Source: Dyella telluris | Lineage (GTDB): Bacteria > Pseudomonadota > Gammaproteobacteria > Xanthomonadales > Rhodanobacteraceae | Direction: 5' to 3' | NCBI RefSeq assembly: GCF_014297575.1 | Contig: NZ_CP060412.1 | Coordinates: 2,170,001 to 2,234,000 of the forward strand | DNA length: 64,000 nucleotides | Shown: piece after piece, positions 16,682 to 24,837 of the stretch | Numbering within the stretch: position 1 is the first letter of the stretch | Layout of the letters: every line of letters begins with the position of its first letter | Notes under the pieces: generated by a model | The model's database searches: none | What the model was told of the DNA's origin: nothing | The model's input: only the letters and a program-made list of their open reading frames with translations | Program-made: the position numbers and the translations under genes

Positions 16682-17722
16682 TCACAGGCGGAATTCGATG
16701 CGCTGGTGCATCGGCGCGGCCACCGGCTTGCCATCCTGCATACCCGGCGAGAACTGCCAGCGGGACACGGCACTGAGCGCCGCGCGATCGAACACGTACT
16801 TCGGATCGGCGTCCGATACCGTCGCACCGATGACACTGCCGTCGGGCTGCACCGTAAAGGCGACATCCACCCAGCCTTGGCGACGCGTGCGCTTCGCTTC
16901 AGGCGGATAGGCCGGCTCGACCCGATGGACAAGGACAGGCGTGCTGCCACCACCCGCACCTGCCACTGTCGCGGGCGTGGCCGAGGAAGCGCGCGGACGA
17001 ACGGCGGATGCGGGCGCGGCTTCCACCGTTGTCGATTCGACATGCAGTTGGGCCACCGCTTGCTGGGCCGGCGTCAGTGCATTGGCCGGCTTTGCCGCCG
17101 GCGTTTGCGTGGGCACCGGCACAGCTGGCGCCGCGGGTACGGCGGCCGCCGCCACCACCGGCGTCGCCGCCGTCTTGCCGGCAGGCGGCGTCTGCTCGCG
17201 ATGATTCGGCAGCGATGCCTGCTGCGCCTGTTGAGCCACCGCCGTGCGCTGCGCCTGCAATTTGGAACGCAGCAGGGTCAGCGTGTAGTTCTGCGGGTCG
17301 GCGCGCGTCAGCAGGTCGATCTGACGCTGGGCTTCCGCGTCATCGCCACCGTCGATGGTCTGCTCCGCTGCGTTCGCGGCGAACGGGAAGACCTCGCGCA
17401 GCGCATCCTGCGCCACGCGATTGCCGGGCTGGCGCTGGAGCACGGCCAGGTAGAACTCGAAGGCATTGTTGCCGGCGGGCGCCAGCAGGCGCTGCGCGGT
17501 CATGGCCTCGCGCGCATGCTGCAGCAGTTCGTCCGTGCCCAGCGTGGTGCGCGCCACCGATCCCGAGGCAGCCACTACGTCGTGCGTGGGTTGCTCGGCA
17601 TCGTTGCCGTGGCGGATCTGCCAGTAGATCAGGCCGCCCGCCGCGGCGATCAGCGTGATGAGGATGGGCAGGCTGTAGCGAACGACACCTTGGGCACGAC
17701 GACGCGACGAAGCGGGAGACAT
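16682..17722 (-). CDS. TonB-family protein with N-terminal helical domain
   Basis: A 346-residue inner-membrane protein: one membrane helix (residues ~16-34), a helical domain shared with the neighbour at 15638-16186, an Ala/Pro-rich spacer (residues ~165-255), and a C-terminal TonB domain (VHRVEPAYPPEAKRTRRQGWVDVAFTVQPDGSVIGATVSDADP...AALSAVSRWQFSPGMQDGKPV). The TonB domain would contact an outer-membrane receptor or act as a structural module. ExbB/ExbD are not adjacent here; the canonical TonB system is at 53.1-55.4 kb. Start may also be ATG 17731. Confidence 0.85.
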   Translation of the reverse strand: MSPASSRRRAQGVVRYSLPILITLIAAAGGLIYWQIRHGNDAEQPTHDVVAASGSVARTTLGTDELLQHAREAMTAQRLLAPAGNNAFEFYLAVLQRQPGNRVAQDALREVFPFAANAAEQTIDGGDDAEAQRQIDLLTRADPQNYTLTLLRSKLQAQRTAVAQQAQQASLPNHREQTPPAGKTAATPVVAAAAVPAAPAVPVPTQTPAAKPANALTPAQQAVAQLHVESTTVEAAPASAVRPRASSATPATVAGAGGGSTPVLVHRVEPAYPPEAKRTRRQGWVDVAFTVQPDGSVIGATVSDADPKYVFDRAALSAVSRWQFSPGMQDGKPVAAPMHQRIEFRL

Positions 17723-17825
17723 GAGCCACACATGGACGAAAAGGCCGGCGCGCCGGCAGGGCGCGCAAGCTTAGAGGCGTCATATTGCGAAGATGTTGCC
17801 CCCTGTCCAGAACTGGGACGCCGCT

Positions 17826-17856
17826 CGCACGCCGGGCAGGATGGCACCGGCGTGCG
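17826..17856 (-). terminator. hairpin after the PNGase A-like gene
   Basis: A 10-bp perfect stem CGCACGCCGG/CCGGCGTGCG with an 11-nt loop, 17 bp after the stop at 17873. There is no T-run, so it may be a processing or pause hairpin rather than a true intrinsic terminator. Confidence 0.55.
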
Positions 17857-17872
17857 ACGGGTGGGGTCTTCC

Positions 17873-19639
17873 TCAGCGACCGGGCAGCAGGCTGCTGCTC
17901 GGCGCGCCGTCGGGATGGGCGAACCAGGACACGCGGTTGGCGCCATCCGGGCAGCCCTTGCCCGAGGCGTAGCTCGCCACCGCGCCGGACTGCGTGGTGA
18001 GCGATGCGCGATAGCAGCCGCCCAGCGTGTCGTGGAAGGCAAACGCCTGCGCACTCTGCTGGCCACTGTGGCTGGTGAGGTTGCCGTTGGCGTCGAACAC
18101 CAGGGTGTCCTGCGAATCCACCGTGTTGTCGACATTGGCGCCATAGGCCAGCAGCCCGAACAGGTGCTGCTCGTCGCGCTGGCGATAGCCCTGGTGCACG
18201 GTGGAAGCCGCGCTGGTGCTGCCGTCGCTGGCCAGCTGCTGGTTGTAGTCCAGCGTGAAGGGATAGCTGACGTGCAGCTGCCGCTCGGTCAGCGGGAAGT
18301 TGCCCAGGCGGCTTTCGCTCTTGCTGTCCGACCAGGTGCGCTGTCCGGTGACCTGGCGATAGGTGCTGCTGTTGATGGTGAAGGTCTGCGTGTCATCAAA
18401 GCCGGTGTTCTGCGTCACCGTGCTGGTGATGCGGCCGTGCGAGGTATTGGCATAACCCTCGATCACGAAGTGCCGGTCCAGCCGGGTGGTGATGGCCCCA
18501 GAAACATCACCGTTACTCGCCGTCACCAGCGTGTCGCCAATGGTCGGCGTGGGGGCCTGGCCGACCAGCGTGTTGCGGGTGATCTTGCCGGTGACCTGCT
18601 TCGCGTGCGCGTCGCGATAGACCAGCAGCGCCGCCGTGGCGGAGAAGTAACCATGCGCGCCGGCCACCTGCACGGCCACGGCATGCGGGTTGCCGTCACT
18701 GAGCTGTCCGGCGAACGGTGTCAGGTCGACGCGGTAGGGCAGGAAGTTCAGCGTCTGTACGCCGGGCGTTGGCCGCCAGAGATAGGGATCGATGCCACCG
18801 GTGTAGACCCACGGATACACCGGCGCGACACCGGCCGGCTGGCCGTCGATGCTGATCTCCGCTTCGCGGAAATTGCCGCCGCCGCACTCATTGGTTTCGG
18901 CGGCGTAGGCATCGGGCACGCAGGTGTACCAGAACTCGTCCCCGCCCTGGCTCTGGGTGAAGACGTCCAGATACGCGCGCTCCACATTGGTGGGCAGGGT
19001 CAACGTCCTGGACAGCGTGTCGGTGGAGGTATTGAGCGATACCGTGCTGCCCACCGGATCGCTGCCAAGCGGGTATACCGCATCGGGTGCATCCGCAGCG
19101 CGGGCGCGCGCCGACGCCGGGTAGAACAGCAGGCGGGCACTGCCATGGATCACCCCGGTGTAGGTGCTGTTCACCACGTTGCCGATGATGGCCTGGCCCT
19201 GGCCCGCGTTGCGCAACAGTGCGCTGTAGTCGGTAAGGTCACGTTCCACGTGCCATGCCGGTGACACGGCCGCCGACGGCTCCTGTGTGGTGCCGAAGTA
19301 GATGTTCACGCCGCCCAGCCACAAGGTGGCGGTGCGGTCGTACTGGCGGCCGGCCGTGACGGAGAAATCCGCCTCCAGCACCACCTTGGACCACGCGCCG
19401 GTGCACGAGGCTGGCGGCGTATAGCTGTAGGGGCGGGTAGCGAAGTCGTCGAAGGTGTCGTTGGTGAACAGCGTCACCACGCATGGCTGGCCCGGCGGAC
19501 GCGGCACGGTTGGGTCGGCCGTTGCCACGTTGGTCGAACCCACGACCGGATCGGCGGCGGCACGCGCCGTCAAACCCGCCGCCAGCGTTACCGCCAGCAC
19601 GGTTGCCGCCAGATGGCGGACGAAATCCCCAGGCACCAT
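17873..19639 (-). CDS. secreted PNGase A-like N-glycan amidase
   Basis: A 588-residue exported protein of the peptide-N4-(N-acetyl-beta-glucosaminyl)asparagine amidase A family, better known from plants and fungi. A signal peptide covers residues ~1-29 (HLAATVLAVTLAAGLTARAAA). Hallmarks are the beta-sandwich motifs GDEFWY (233-238), FREAEISIDG (257-266) and YTGGIDPYLWRP (279-290), followed by VDLTPFAGQLSDG. Enzymes of this family release N-glycans from glycopeptides, some at acidic pH. It is divergent from a putative outer-membrane protein. ATG 19639 is chosen because the signal peptide follows directly; the open frame extends upstream to 19720. Confidence 0.85.
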   Translation of the reverse strand: MVPGDFVRHLAATVLAVTLAAGLTARAAADPVVGSTNVATADPTVPRPPGQPCVVTLFTNDTFDDFATRPYSYTPPASCTGAWSKVVLEADFSVTAGRQYDRTATLWLGGVNIYFGTTQEPSAAVSPAWHVERDLTDYSALLRNAGQGQAIIGNVVNSTYTGVIHGSARLLFYPASARARAADAPDAVYPLGSDPVGSTVSLNTSTDTLSRTLTLPTNVERAYLDVFTQSQGGDEFWYTCVPDAYAAETNECGGGNFREAEISIDGQPAGVAPVYPWVYTGGIDPYLWRPTPGVQTLNFLPYRVDLTPFAGQLSDGNPHAVAVQVAGAHGYFSATAALLVYRDAHAKQVTGKITRNTLVGQAPTPTIGDTLVTASNGDVSGAITTRLDRHFVIEGYANTSHGRITSTVTQNTGFDDTQTFTINSSTYRQVTGQRTWSDSKSESRLGNFPLTERQLHVSYPFTLDYNQQLASDGSTSAASTVHQGYRQRDEQHLFGLLAYGANVDNTVDSQDTLVFDANGNLTSHSGQQSAQAFAFHDTLGGCYRASLTTQSGAVASYASGKGCPDGANRVSWFAHPDGAPSSSLLPGR

Positions 19640-19968
19640 GACGTTCTCTCCCCGCAATGTGCCCCCCTGCGCGGCGCACGCTAGCACGTTCGGATGTTGT
19701 ACGGACGTCCATACGCCCATTCATGGTGATGCCGTCGACCCGTCGTGAAGAAAACGTCAGGCAAAGCACTTTCTTGCGGGCGGCTGACGTTCTTGCGTCA
19801 CGTGTAAAGGCGGTCACGCCATCGTTTGCACGGGCGGTTGACGGTGCGTGTGCGTTAATCGGTAAACCAGTCACCTCTGCCGACGTGCCCTTACCGTCTG
19901 CGTTGCCGATGGTTCGTGGCGCGCCGCTATGCGGGTGTGGTCGGGCTTCGTGTGCTGGGGAAACCGTT
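19640..19968. other. divergent promoter region PNGase A-like / outer-membrane protein
   Basis: About 330 bp with no gene supported. It contains a near-perfect palindrome GTACGGACGTCCATAC (19699-19714), 60 bp upstream of the PNGase A-like start, whose GGACGTCC core is also found upstream of tonB (52959). TTGACG at 19838 could be a -35 element but no convincing -10 is paired with it. Confidence 0.5.
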
Positions 19969-20901
19969 ATGTGCACGTGGTGGCGTATCGCCGTGACGCT
20001 GGTGGTGCTGGCATGGCCGGCCTTGGTGTGCGCGCAGAAGGACGACGCCGGTCACCATGAAGGCGACGGAGTCGGCTATCCCTACGCCAGCCTTCCACCG
20101 GTCCCCGGACAGTCCCTGCCGCTCGCGACGAACCCGACGGCCCCCGACTACCCAAGCCCGCCGCCCGTCATGGCAGCCGGATGGTCCGGCCTGTTTGCCG
20201 CCACGCCCATTCAGCAGTGGGGGTCATCGCAGGGACATTGGCACTTCACGTCATTGATTGCCGAATCGTACGCGGTAGGGCTGCCTCTTCTGGCGGTGGG
20301 CACCGGGTCCCCGGGCTCGGCGCAGACTGCCGGAGTCGTGGGAGTGGTTCTTTCGCCGTTGACCACGAGCTACCAGATCGGCTCGTCCTATCGCGTCTCC
20401 GTGTCCATGGGCCTGATCGTGCCGGCCACGCGTGAGCGCGGCGTCCACGGCGATATCAGCGCCAGCGACGTGTGGGCCATGAAGCCCAAGGTGGCCTATA
20501 CGCGCGTGGTGTCGGCATCGAACGCGGATTCGTCGGTGATCGTGGCCGTAGGTTCGTTTTCGCGCCAGGCGGTGTCCTATTACCAGAACGGCGCGGTCGG
20601 CCGCATTGAAGCCCTGGTCATGCAGCGCGCGCCCAACGGCTGGTCGTACGGCGGCGTGGCCGCCGCACTGCAACCGTTGAACGTGTCGCCGATGACGTCA
20701 TCGGCGGCGGGCTATCTGCCGCCCAATGCCAATACCTCCGGCAACGGCGGCTATGCGCTGGGAGTGGGCCCCCAGCTCAACTGGAGCACCCGCTGGCGCG
20801 GCACCGGCGTGGATTTCCAGTACCGGCTGCTCTACGAGTTCCATTCGCCCACCGGACACACCGACCAGCCGATGCTGCTGTCAGCCACGCTGCATCTTTG
20901 A
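19969..20901 (+). CDS. putative outer-membrane beta-barrel protein
   Basis: A 310-residue exported protein: signal peptide MCTWWRIAVTLVVLAWPALVCAQ, a Pro-rich linker (residues ~25-65), then alternating hydrophobic/polar strands and a C-terminal YRLLYEFHSPTGHTDQPMLLSATLHL that ends in an aromatic/aliphatic strand as outer-membrane barrels do (final residue Leu). It resembles MetA-pathway/transporter-type barrel proteins in general look only. It is divergent from the PNGase A-like gene and convergent with aroE (7 bp). ATG 19969 is preferred over earlier ATGs because it starts the signal peptide. Confidence 0.65.
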   Translation: MCTWWRIAVTLVVLAWPALVCAQKDDAGHHEGDGVGYPYASLPPVPGQSLPLATNPTAPDYPSPPPVMAAGWSGLFAATPIQQWGSSQGHWHFTSLIAESYAVGLPLLAVGTGSPGSAQTAGVVGVVLSPLTTSYQIGSSYRVSVSMGLIVPATRERGVHGDISASDVWAMKPKVAYTRVVSASNADSSVIVAVGSFSRQAVSYYQNGAVGRIEALVMQRAPNGWSYGGVAAALQPLNVSPMTSSAAGYLPPNANTSGNGGYALGVGPQLNWSTRWRGTGVDFQYRLLYEFHSPTGHTDQPMLLSATLHL

Positions 20902-20908
20902 ATCGCGG

Positions 20909-21739
20909 TCAGCTGTACCGCTGGCGCAGCTCGGCATAGACCGGGTCGGTGTCCGGGCGCTTGCCGTGCCACAGCTCGAAGGCGTCCGCGGCGGTTTCGA
21001 TCAGCATGCCCAGGCCGTCGAACGCGTAGCGCGCCTTGGCGGTGCGAGCCCAGGCGAGGAAGCCCGTGGCTGCCACGCCGTAGGAGAGGTCATAGCAGAG
21101 TGCTCGATTGCCCACGATGGCGAACGGCAGGTCCAGCGACTTGCCCAGCACGCCGGCAGAGGTGGCGTTGACGATCAGGTCAAAGGCGCCAAGGTCGGCC
21201 AGATCTTCCCAGTAGCGCGTATGCGCCCGCGCGGGTTCACCGATGGCGTCGGCCAGGGCGTCGGCCGCTTCGGGCGTGCGGTTGACGATGGTCAGCGTAT
21301 CCACGCCGGCGTCGAGCAACGACCACGCCACGCCATGCGCCGCGCCACCCGCACCCAGCAGCAGGGCCGTGTGGCCGCGCAGGTCCACGCTGTGGCGTTC
21401 GGTGATGTCGCGCACCATGCCGGCGCCATCGGTGTTGTGGGCAGCGAGCCGGCCACCCGGCAGCGGGGTGAGCACATTGGCGGTGCCGGCGCGCTGCGCG
21501 GCATCGCTGCGCTCGTCAGCCATGGCGAAGGCCGCCGTCTTGTGCGGCAGCGTCACGTTCGCGCCAAGGCCACCGTCGGCAAAGAAACGACGCACGGCCG
21601 CCTCGAACTCGCCCGGGGCGGCGTCGATGGTGCGGTACTCCAGATCGATGCCGAACTGGCGGGCAAACGCCTGGTGGATATGCGGTGACAACGAATGGCT
21701 GATGGGGTGGCCAAACACCGCGAACTGTCCTGCACTCAT
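20909..21739 (-). CDS. aroE: shikimate dehydrogenase
   Basis: A 276-residue NADP-dependent enzyme that reduces 3-dehydroshikimate in aromatic amino-acid synthesis. FGHPISHSLSPHIHQAFA binds shikimate, NVTLPHKTAA holds the catalytic Lys, NTDGAGMV the Asp, and LLGAGGAAHGVAWSLLDAG is the NADP Rossmann loop with NRTPEAA after it. ATG 21739 gives the standard start; the frame is open to 22003 without family similarity. It stands alone. Confidence 0.95.
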   Translation of the reverse strand: MSAGQFAVFGHPISHSLSPHIHQAFARQFGIDLEYRTIDAAPGEFEAAVRRFFADGGLGANVTLPHKTAAFAMADERSDAAQRAGTANVLTPLPGGRLAAHNTDGAGMVRDITERHSVDLRGHTALLLGAGGAAHGVAWSLLDAGVDTLTIVNRTPEAADALADAIGEPARAHTRYWEDLADLGAFDLIVNATSAGVLGKSLDLPFAIVGNRALCYDLSYGVAATGFLAWARTAKARYAFDGLGMLIETAADAFELWHGKRPDTDPVYAELRQRYS

Positions 21740-21895
21740 GCACGCTCCTGATGACTGTTGCTGCCGCGCTGGGGCGGGGTCCGGCACGGCCGGGCCGCCT
21801 ATGTTAGCCCCGCAGGCCGCATCGCGTGAGGCATCGCAGGTTTTGAGATCCCGTCCGGTCACGCTCCACCCCACACCCGATGACGGAACACCCTC

Positions 21896-22153
21896 ATGCG
21901 CCCGACCACCCGAATCGCCCATCACGAACGCCTGCTCGGCGCGGCCCTGCTGTGGCTGCTGGGCGGCGCGGCCCTTCTGCTGACCACCCTGGTGCCGGTG
22001 CACAACGACGCGCTCGGCTGGACGCCTGCGTTCTGGCTCGTGGGCGCGCCGTTGGTGGTGTTGCTGGCACTGGAACCGTCGCTGCCGCGCCAGCTGCTCG
22101 GCCTGGTGCTGCGCGGCCGCCGCCGCAACACCTCACAGCTCATCTGGAACTGA
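21896..22153 (+). CDS. small two-helix membrane protein
   Basis: An 85-residue protein with two likely membrane helices (LLGAALLWLLGGAALLLTTLVPV and AFWLVGAPLVVLLALEPSL) and a basic C-terminal stretch (LRGRRRNTSQ). Third codon positions are G/C-rich as in real genes nearby. I recognise no family. It is divergent from aroE. Confidence 0.6.
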   Translation: MRPTTRIAHHERLLGAALLWLLGGAALLLTTLVPVHNDALGWTPAFWLVGAPLVVLLALEPSLPRQLLGLVLRGRRRNTSQLIWN

Positions 22154-22495
22154 CGAATTCACTTGGCAGTGGATGCCGCGACCGGACCGTCGCGGCGTGG
22201 GGCCCCGTGCGATGGCCTGGGATGGCTGGGCACCTTGCCGGGGCGGCGCAACGGATCGCGCCCGCGTGACGGCAGTCCAGGGAAGGGCTGCCGGAATCAC
22301 CCCACTGGCCAGCCAGGTCACAACGACTTGTAGGAGCGCACCCTGTGCGCGACAAAAGCGCTTCGGCATTGTTCAACGCCTGATCATCGCGATACAACGC
22401 TTCGGCGGCCACCCGACACTGGGCAAGCGACATGCTCTGCGGTCGCGCACAGGGTGCGCTCCTACCCCGGGGGTGAGGACGCCGTCAGCAGTCCA
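22154..22495. other. intergenic region with REP pair
   Basis: About 340 bp between the small membrane protein and the RimK-like gene stop. Apart from the REP doublet nothing is recognised. Confidence 0.7.
22330..22465. repeat. paired REP element
   Basis: GTAGGAGCGCACCCTGTGCG and the exactly inverted CGCACAGGGTGCGCTCCTAC, with ~90 bp between. Confidence 0.92.
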
Positions 22496-23980
22496 TCAGT
22501 CCGCATCACCCGCGCGCTTGAGCTCCATGCGCCGCAGGAACTCCTGCATGATGCGCCGGTAGAGCTCTTCGCCCAGGTATTCGTCTTCCACGCCCGCATC
22601 GATGGACGGGTTGTCGTTCACTTCGATCACCACCGGCTTGTCGCCGACGCGCTTGATGTCCACGCCGTACAGGCCATTGCCGACCGCCTGCGTGGCCTTG
22701 AGCGCCAGCTTGACGACGTCAGCCGGTGCCTTTTCGATGGGCAGGGTTTCCGATTCGCCGGATTTCGATGTGCCCTTCGCGCCATGGTTGTAGATCTGCC
22801 AGTGGCCGCGCGACATGAAGTACTTGCAGGCATACAGCGGCTCGTTGTTGAGCACGCCGATGCGCCAGTCGAATTCCGTGTACACGAATTCCTGCGCCAG
22901 CAGCAACGCACTGTGCTGGAACAGTTCGCTGGTGGCCTTGGTCAGCGCGGCCTCGTTCTCCACCTTCACCACGCCGCGCGAGAACGAACCATCGGGAATC
23001 TTCAGCACCAGCGGATAGCCGAACCTGGCTGCGAGTTCCTTCAGCCCCTTGGTGTCGTCGCGGTAGAGGATCTCCGTGCGTGGCACGGCGAGCTTGCGCG
23101 ACACCATCAGGTCGTTGAGGAAGATCTTGTTCGTGCAGCGAAGGATGGAGGTGGGATCGTCCATCACCACCATGCCTTCGCGTTCGGCGCGATGCGCGAA
23201 GCGATAGGTGTGGTTGTCGCTGGCGGTGGTTTCACGGATGAACAGGCCGTCGTATTCCGCCAGCCGCTGATAGTCGTTCTTGCCGATGGGGTCGACTTCA
23301 ATGCCCAGTTCCTTGCCCGCGGCAATGAACAGCTTCTGCGCCTTCCTGTTCGACGGCGGCATGGCCTCGTGCGGATCGACCAGCATCGCAATGTCGTAAC
23401 GGAACTGCTTGCGCGCCTTGGGCTTGCGCCACAGCTTCTTGCTGAAGCGGTCCAGTTCCTCGGCGAAGGCATCCTCCTGCGCATCATCCAGCGTATGCAG
23501 GCCCACCGGTTTGATGGCGCTGATCTGCCACACGCGATCACGCTCGAACTCGATGCGCAGCAACGGGCAGGGGAACATTTCGAACACCTGGCGAGCCAGG
23601 TCCTGCAGCGCCGGTTGAGAGGTCTGCCCGAAATACACGAGGATGCCGAAGTCGGTGGTGTCGCGCCCCCCGGCCGGCAGGAAGTGCGTGAGCTTGGCGC
23701 TGAGATCCTCGATCTCCAGGCCATACAGCGCGCGACGGCGCAGGTCGTTCACCGTGCGCACCGACGGCATGACGCGATGCCCGCGCGCTTCGGCCAGCAA
23801 CGACACGTAGTAGCCCGTGCCCAGGTACTTGTAGCTACGGCAGAGGTTGATGACGTGGGTGCGCTCGTCGTCGACGCCGACAGGTTCGCGCAGGTAATCC
23901 ATGGCCGTGATCACGTCGGCAGACGGGTAGTAGACGCTCCAGTCGGAGGCCTTCTCGACAACCAGGACGAGACGGGTCAT
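22496..23980 (-). CDS. RimK-like ATP-grasp ligase with RLAN N-terminal domain
   Basis: A 494-residue protein. The N-terminal ~170 residues (RLVLVVEKASDWSVYYPSADVITAMDYL...NLCRSYKYLGTGYYVSLLAEARGHRVMPS) match the RimK-like ATP-grasp N-terminal (RLAN) domain, and the C-terminal half is an ATP-grasp fold (LAVPRTEILYRDD, LVLKIPDGSFSRGVVKVENE, LLAQEFVYTEFDWRIGVL, VVIEVNDNPSIDAGVED). Such enzymes join an amino acid to a carboxylate; the substrate of this subfamily is not known to me. It is divergent from a GNAT acetyltransferase, a pairing I recall from other proteobacteria. Confidence 0.88.
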   Translation of the reverse strand: MTRLVLVVEKASDWSVYYPSADVITAMDYLREPVGVDDERTHVINLCRSYKYLGTGYYVSLLAEARGHRVMPSVRTVNDLRRRALYGLEIEDLSAKLTHFLPAGGRDTTDFGILVYFGQTSQPALQDLARQVFEMFPCPLLRIEFERDRVWQISAIKPVGLHTLDDAQEDAFAEELDRFSKKLWRKPKARKQFRYDIAMLVDPHEAMPPSNRKAQKLFIAAGKELGIEVDPIGKNDYQRLAEYDGLFIRETTASDNHTYRFAHRAEREGMVVMDDPTSILRCTNKIFLNDLMVSRKLAVPRTEILYRDDTKGLKELAARFGYPLVLKIPDGSFSRGVVKVENEAALTKATSELFQHSALLLAQEFVYTEFDWRIGVLNNEPLYACKYFMSRGHWQIYNHGAKGTSKSGESETLPIEKAPADVVKLALKATQAVGNGLYGVDIKRVGDKPVVIEVNDNPSIDAGVEDEYLGEELYRRIMQEFLRRMELKRAGDAD

Positions 23981-24338
23981 GACACCTCTGTCAGATGGAA
24001 CCGAGGAGTGTCGTCACGCGGGAGAACGGGGCGGCACGGCGCAAGTGGCGCAGTGTGCGCAGATGAGCTGCGCGACACAAGCCGGCAGATCAGGCGGACT
24101 CAGAGGCGGTTCAAACTAAGCTTGTCGAAGGCATGGACCCCATGAACGCCAGGCTGACCCAGGTGCCTTCCGTCACCCCGTTGCGCCGGGACATCCACCT
24201 TTTCGTTACATCCTGCGATCACCGCGGCCTGGAGATTGAACCTGCTCTTAAATCCGCCACAAGTCATCGTTGCCCCTGGGGGATGAGGGGTCTACAGTGC
24301 GCGCCTTGTTTCATTGCGCGCCAGCGGAACCGCCCCTG
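23981..24338. other. divergent intergenic region RimK-like / GNAT
   Basis: About 360 bp. Short frames are present (for example MDPMNARL from 24133) but none has recognisable similarity. No clear promoter or repeat is seen. Confidence 0.5.
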
Positions 24339-24812
24339 ATGACACCCATGCCCGCGACCGCCGCCGTACGCGTGCGGCGTGCAGAACTCTCCGATCTCGA
24401 TGACCTCGTTGCCCTTGAAGAGAGCAGCTTCGCCACTGACCGCCTGAGCCGGGCCCAGTACCGCCGCCACCTCGACAGCGAAAGCGCCCAGGTACTCGTG
24501 GCCAGCGCCAATCATCGCCACTTCCTGGGTACCGCCGTGGTGTTCTTCCGCAAGGGCACCCAAGTGGCGCGGCTGTATTCCATCGCCACCAAGTCCGAAG
24601 CGCGCGGCAAGGGCGTGGGGTCGGCACTGCTCGAGGCGTCCGAAAAGCTGGCCGAGCGCCGGCGCTGCACGGCGTTGAGGCTGGAGGTGCGCACGGACAA
24701 CGAGGATGCCATCCGTTTGTACGAGCGGCTGGGGTATCGCCGGATGGGGCGGTACGCGCGGTATTACGGGGATGGGGCGGATGCGTGGCGATATGAGAAG
24801 GTGATTGATTGA
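24339..24812 (+). CDS. GNAT family N-acetyltransferase (RimI-like)
   Basis: A 157-residue acetyltransferase. RVRRAELSDLDDLVALEESSF begins the fold, ARLYSIATKSEARGKGVGSALLEA carries the acetyl-CoA-binding R/Q-x-x-G-x-G/A motif, and LRLEVRTDNEDAIRLYERLGYRRMGRYARYYGDGADAWRYEK is the RimI-like C-terminus. It transfers acetyl from acetyl-CoA to an amine, possibly a protein N-terminus. The start is ATG 24339 or 24348. Its divergent neighbour is the RimK-like ligase, which may share its substrate. Confidence 0.88.
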   Translation: MTPMPATAAVRVRRAELSDLDDLVALEESSFATDRLSRAQYRRHLDSESAQVLVASANHRHFLGTAVVFFRKGTQVARLYSIATKSEARGKGVGSALLEASEKLAERRRCTALRLEVRTDNEDAIRLYERLGYRRMGRYARYYGDGADAWRYEKVID

Positions 24813-24837
24813 GGGGGTGTTCTTCTCGGCGTTGTGT

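Noticed and set aside
16706..19264. 852-codon plus-strand frame over the TonB-like and PNGase A-like genes
   Set aside because: It spans two genes and an intergenic hairpin in antisense and has no domain; a composition artefact.
24133..24339. 68-codon ORF upstream of the GNAT gene
   Set aside because: No similarity, no hydrophobic pattern, and it overlaps the GNAT start; judged random.
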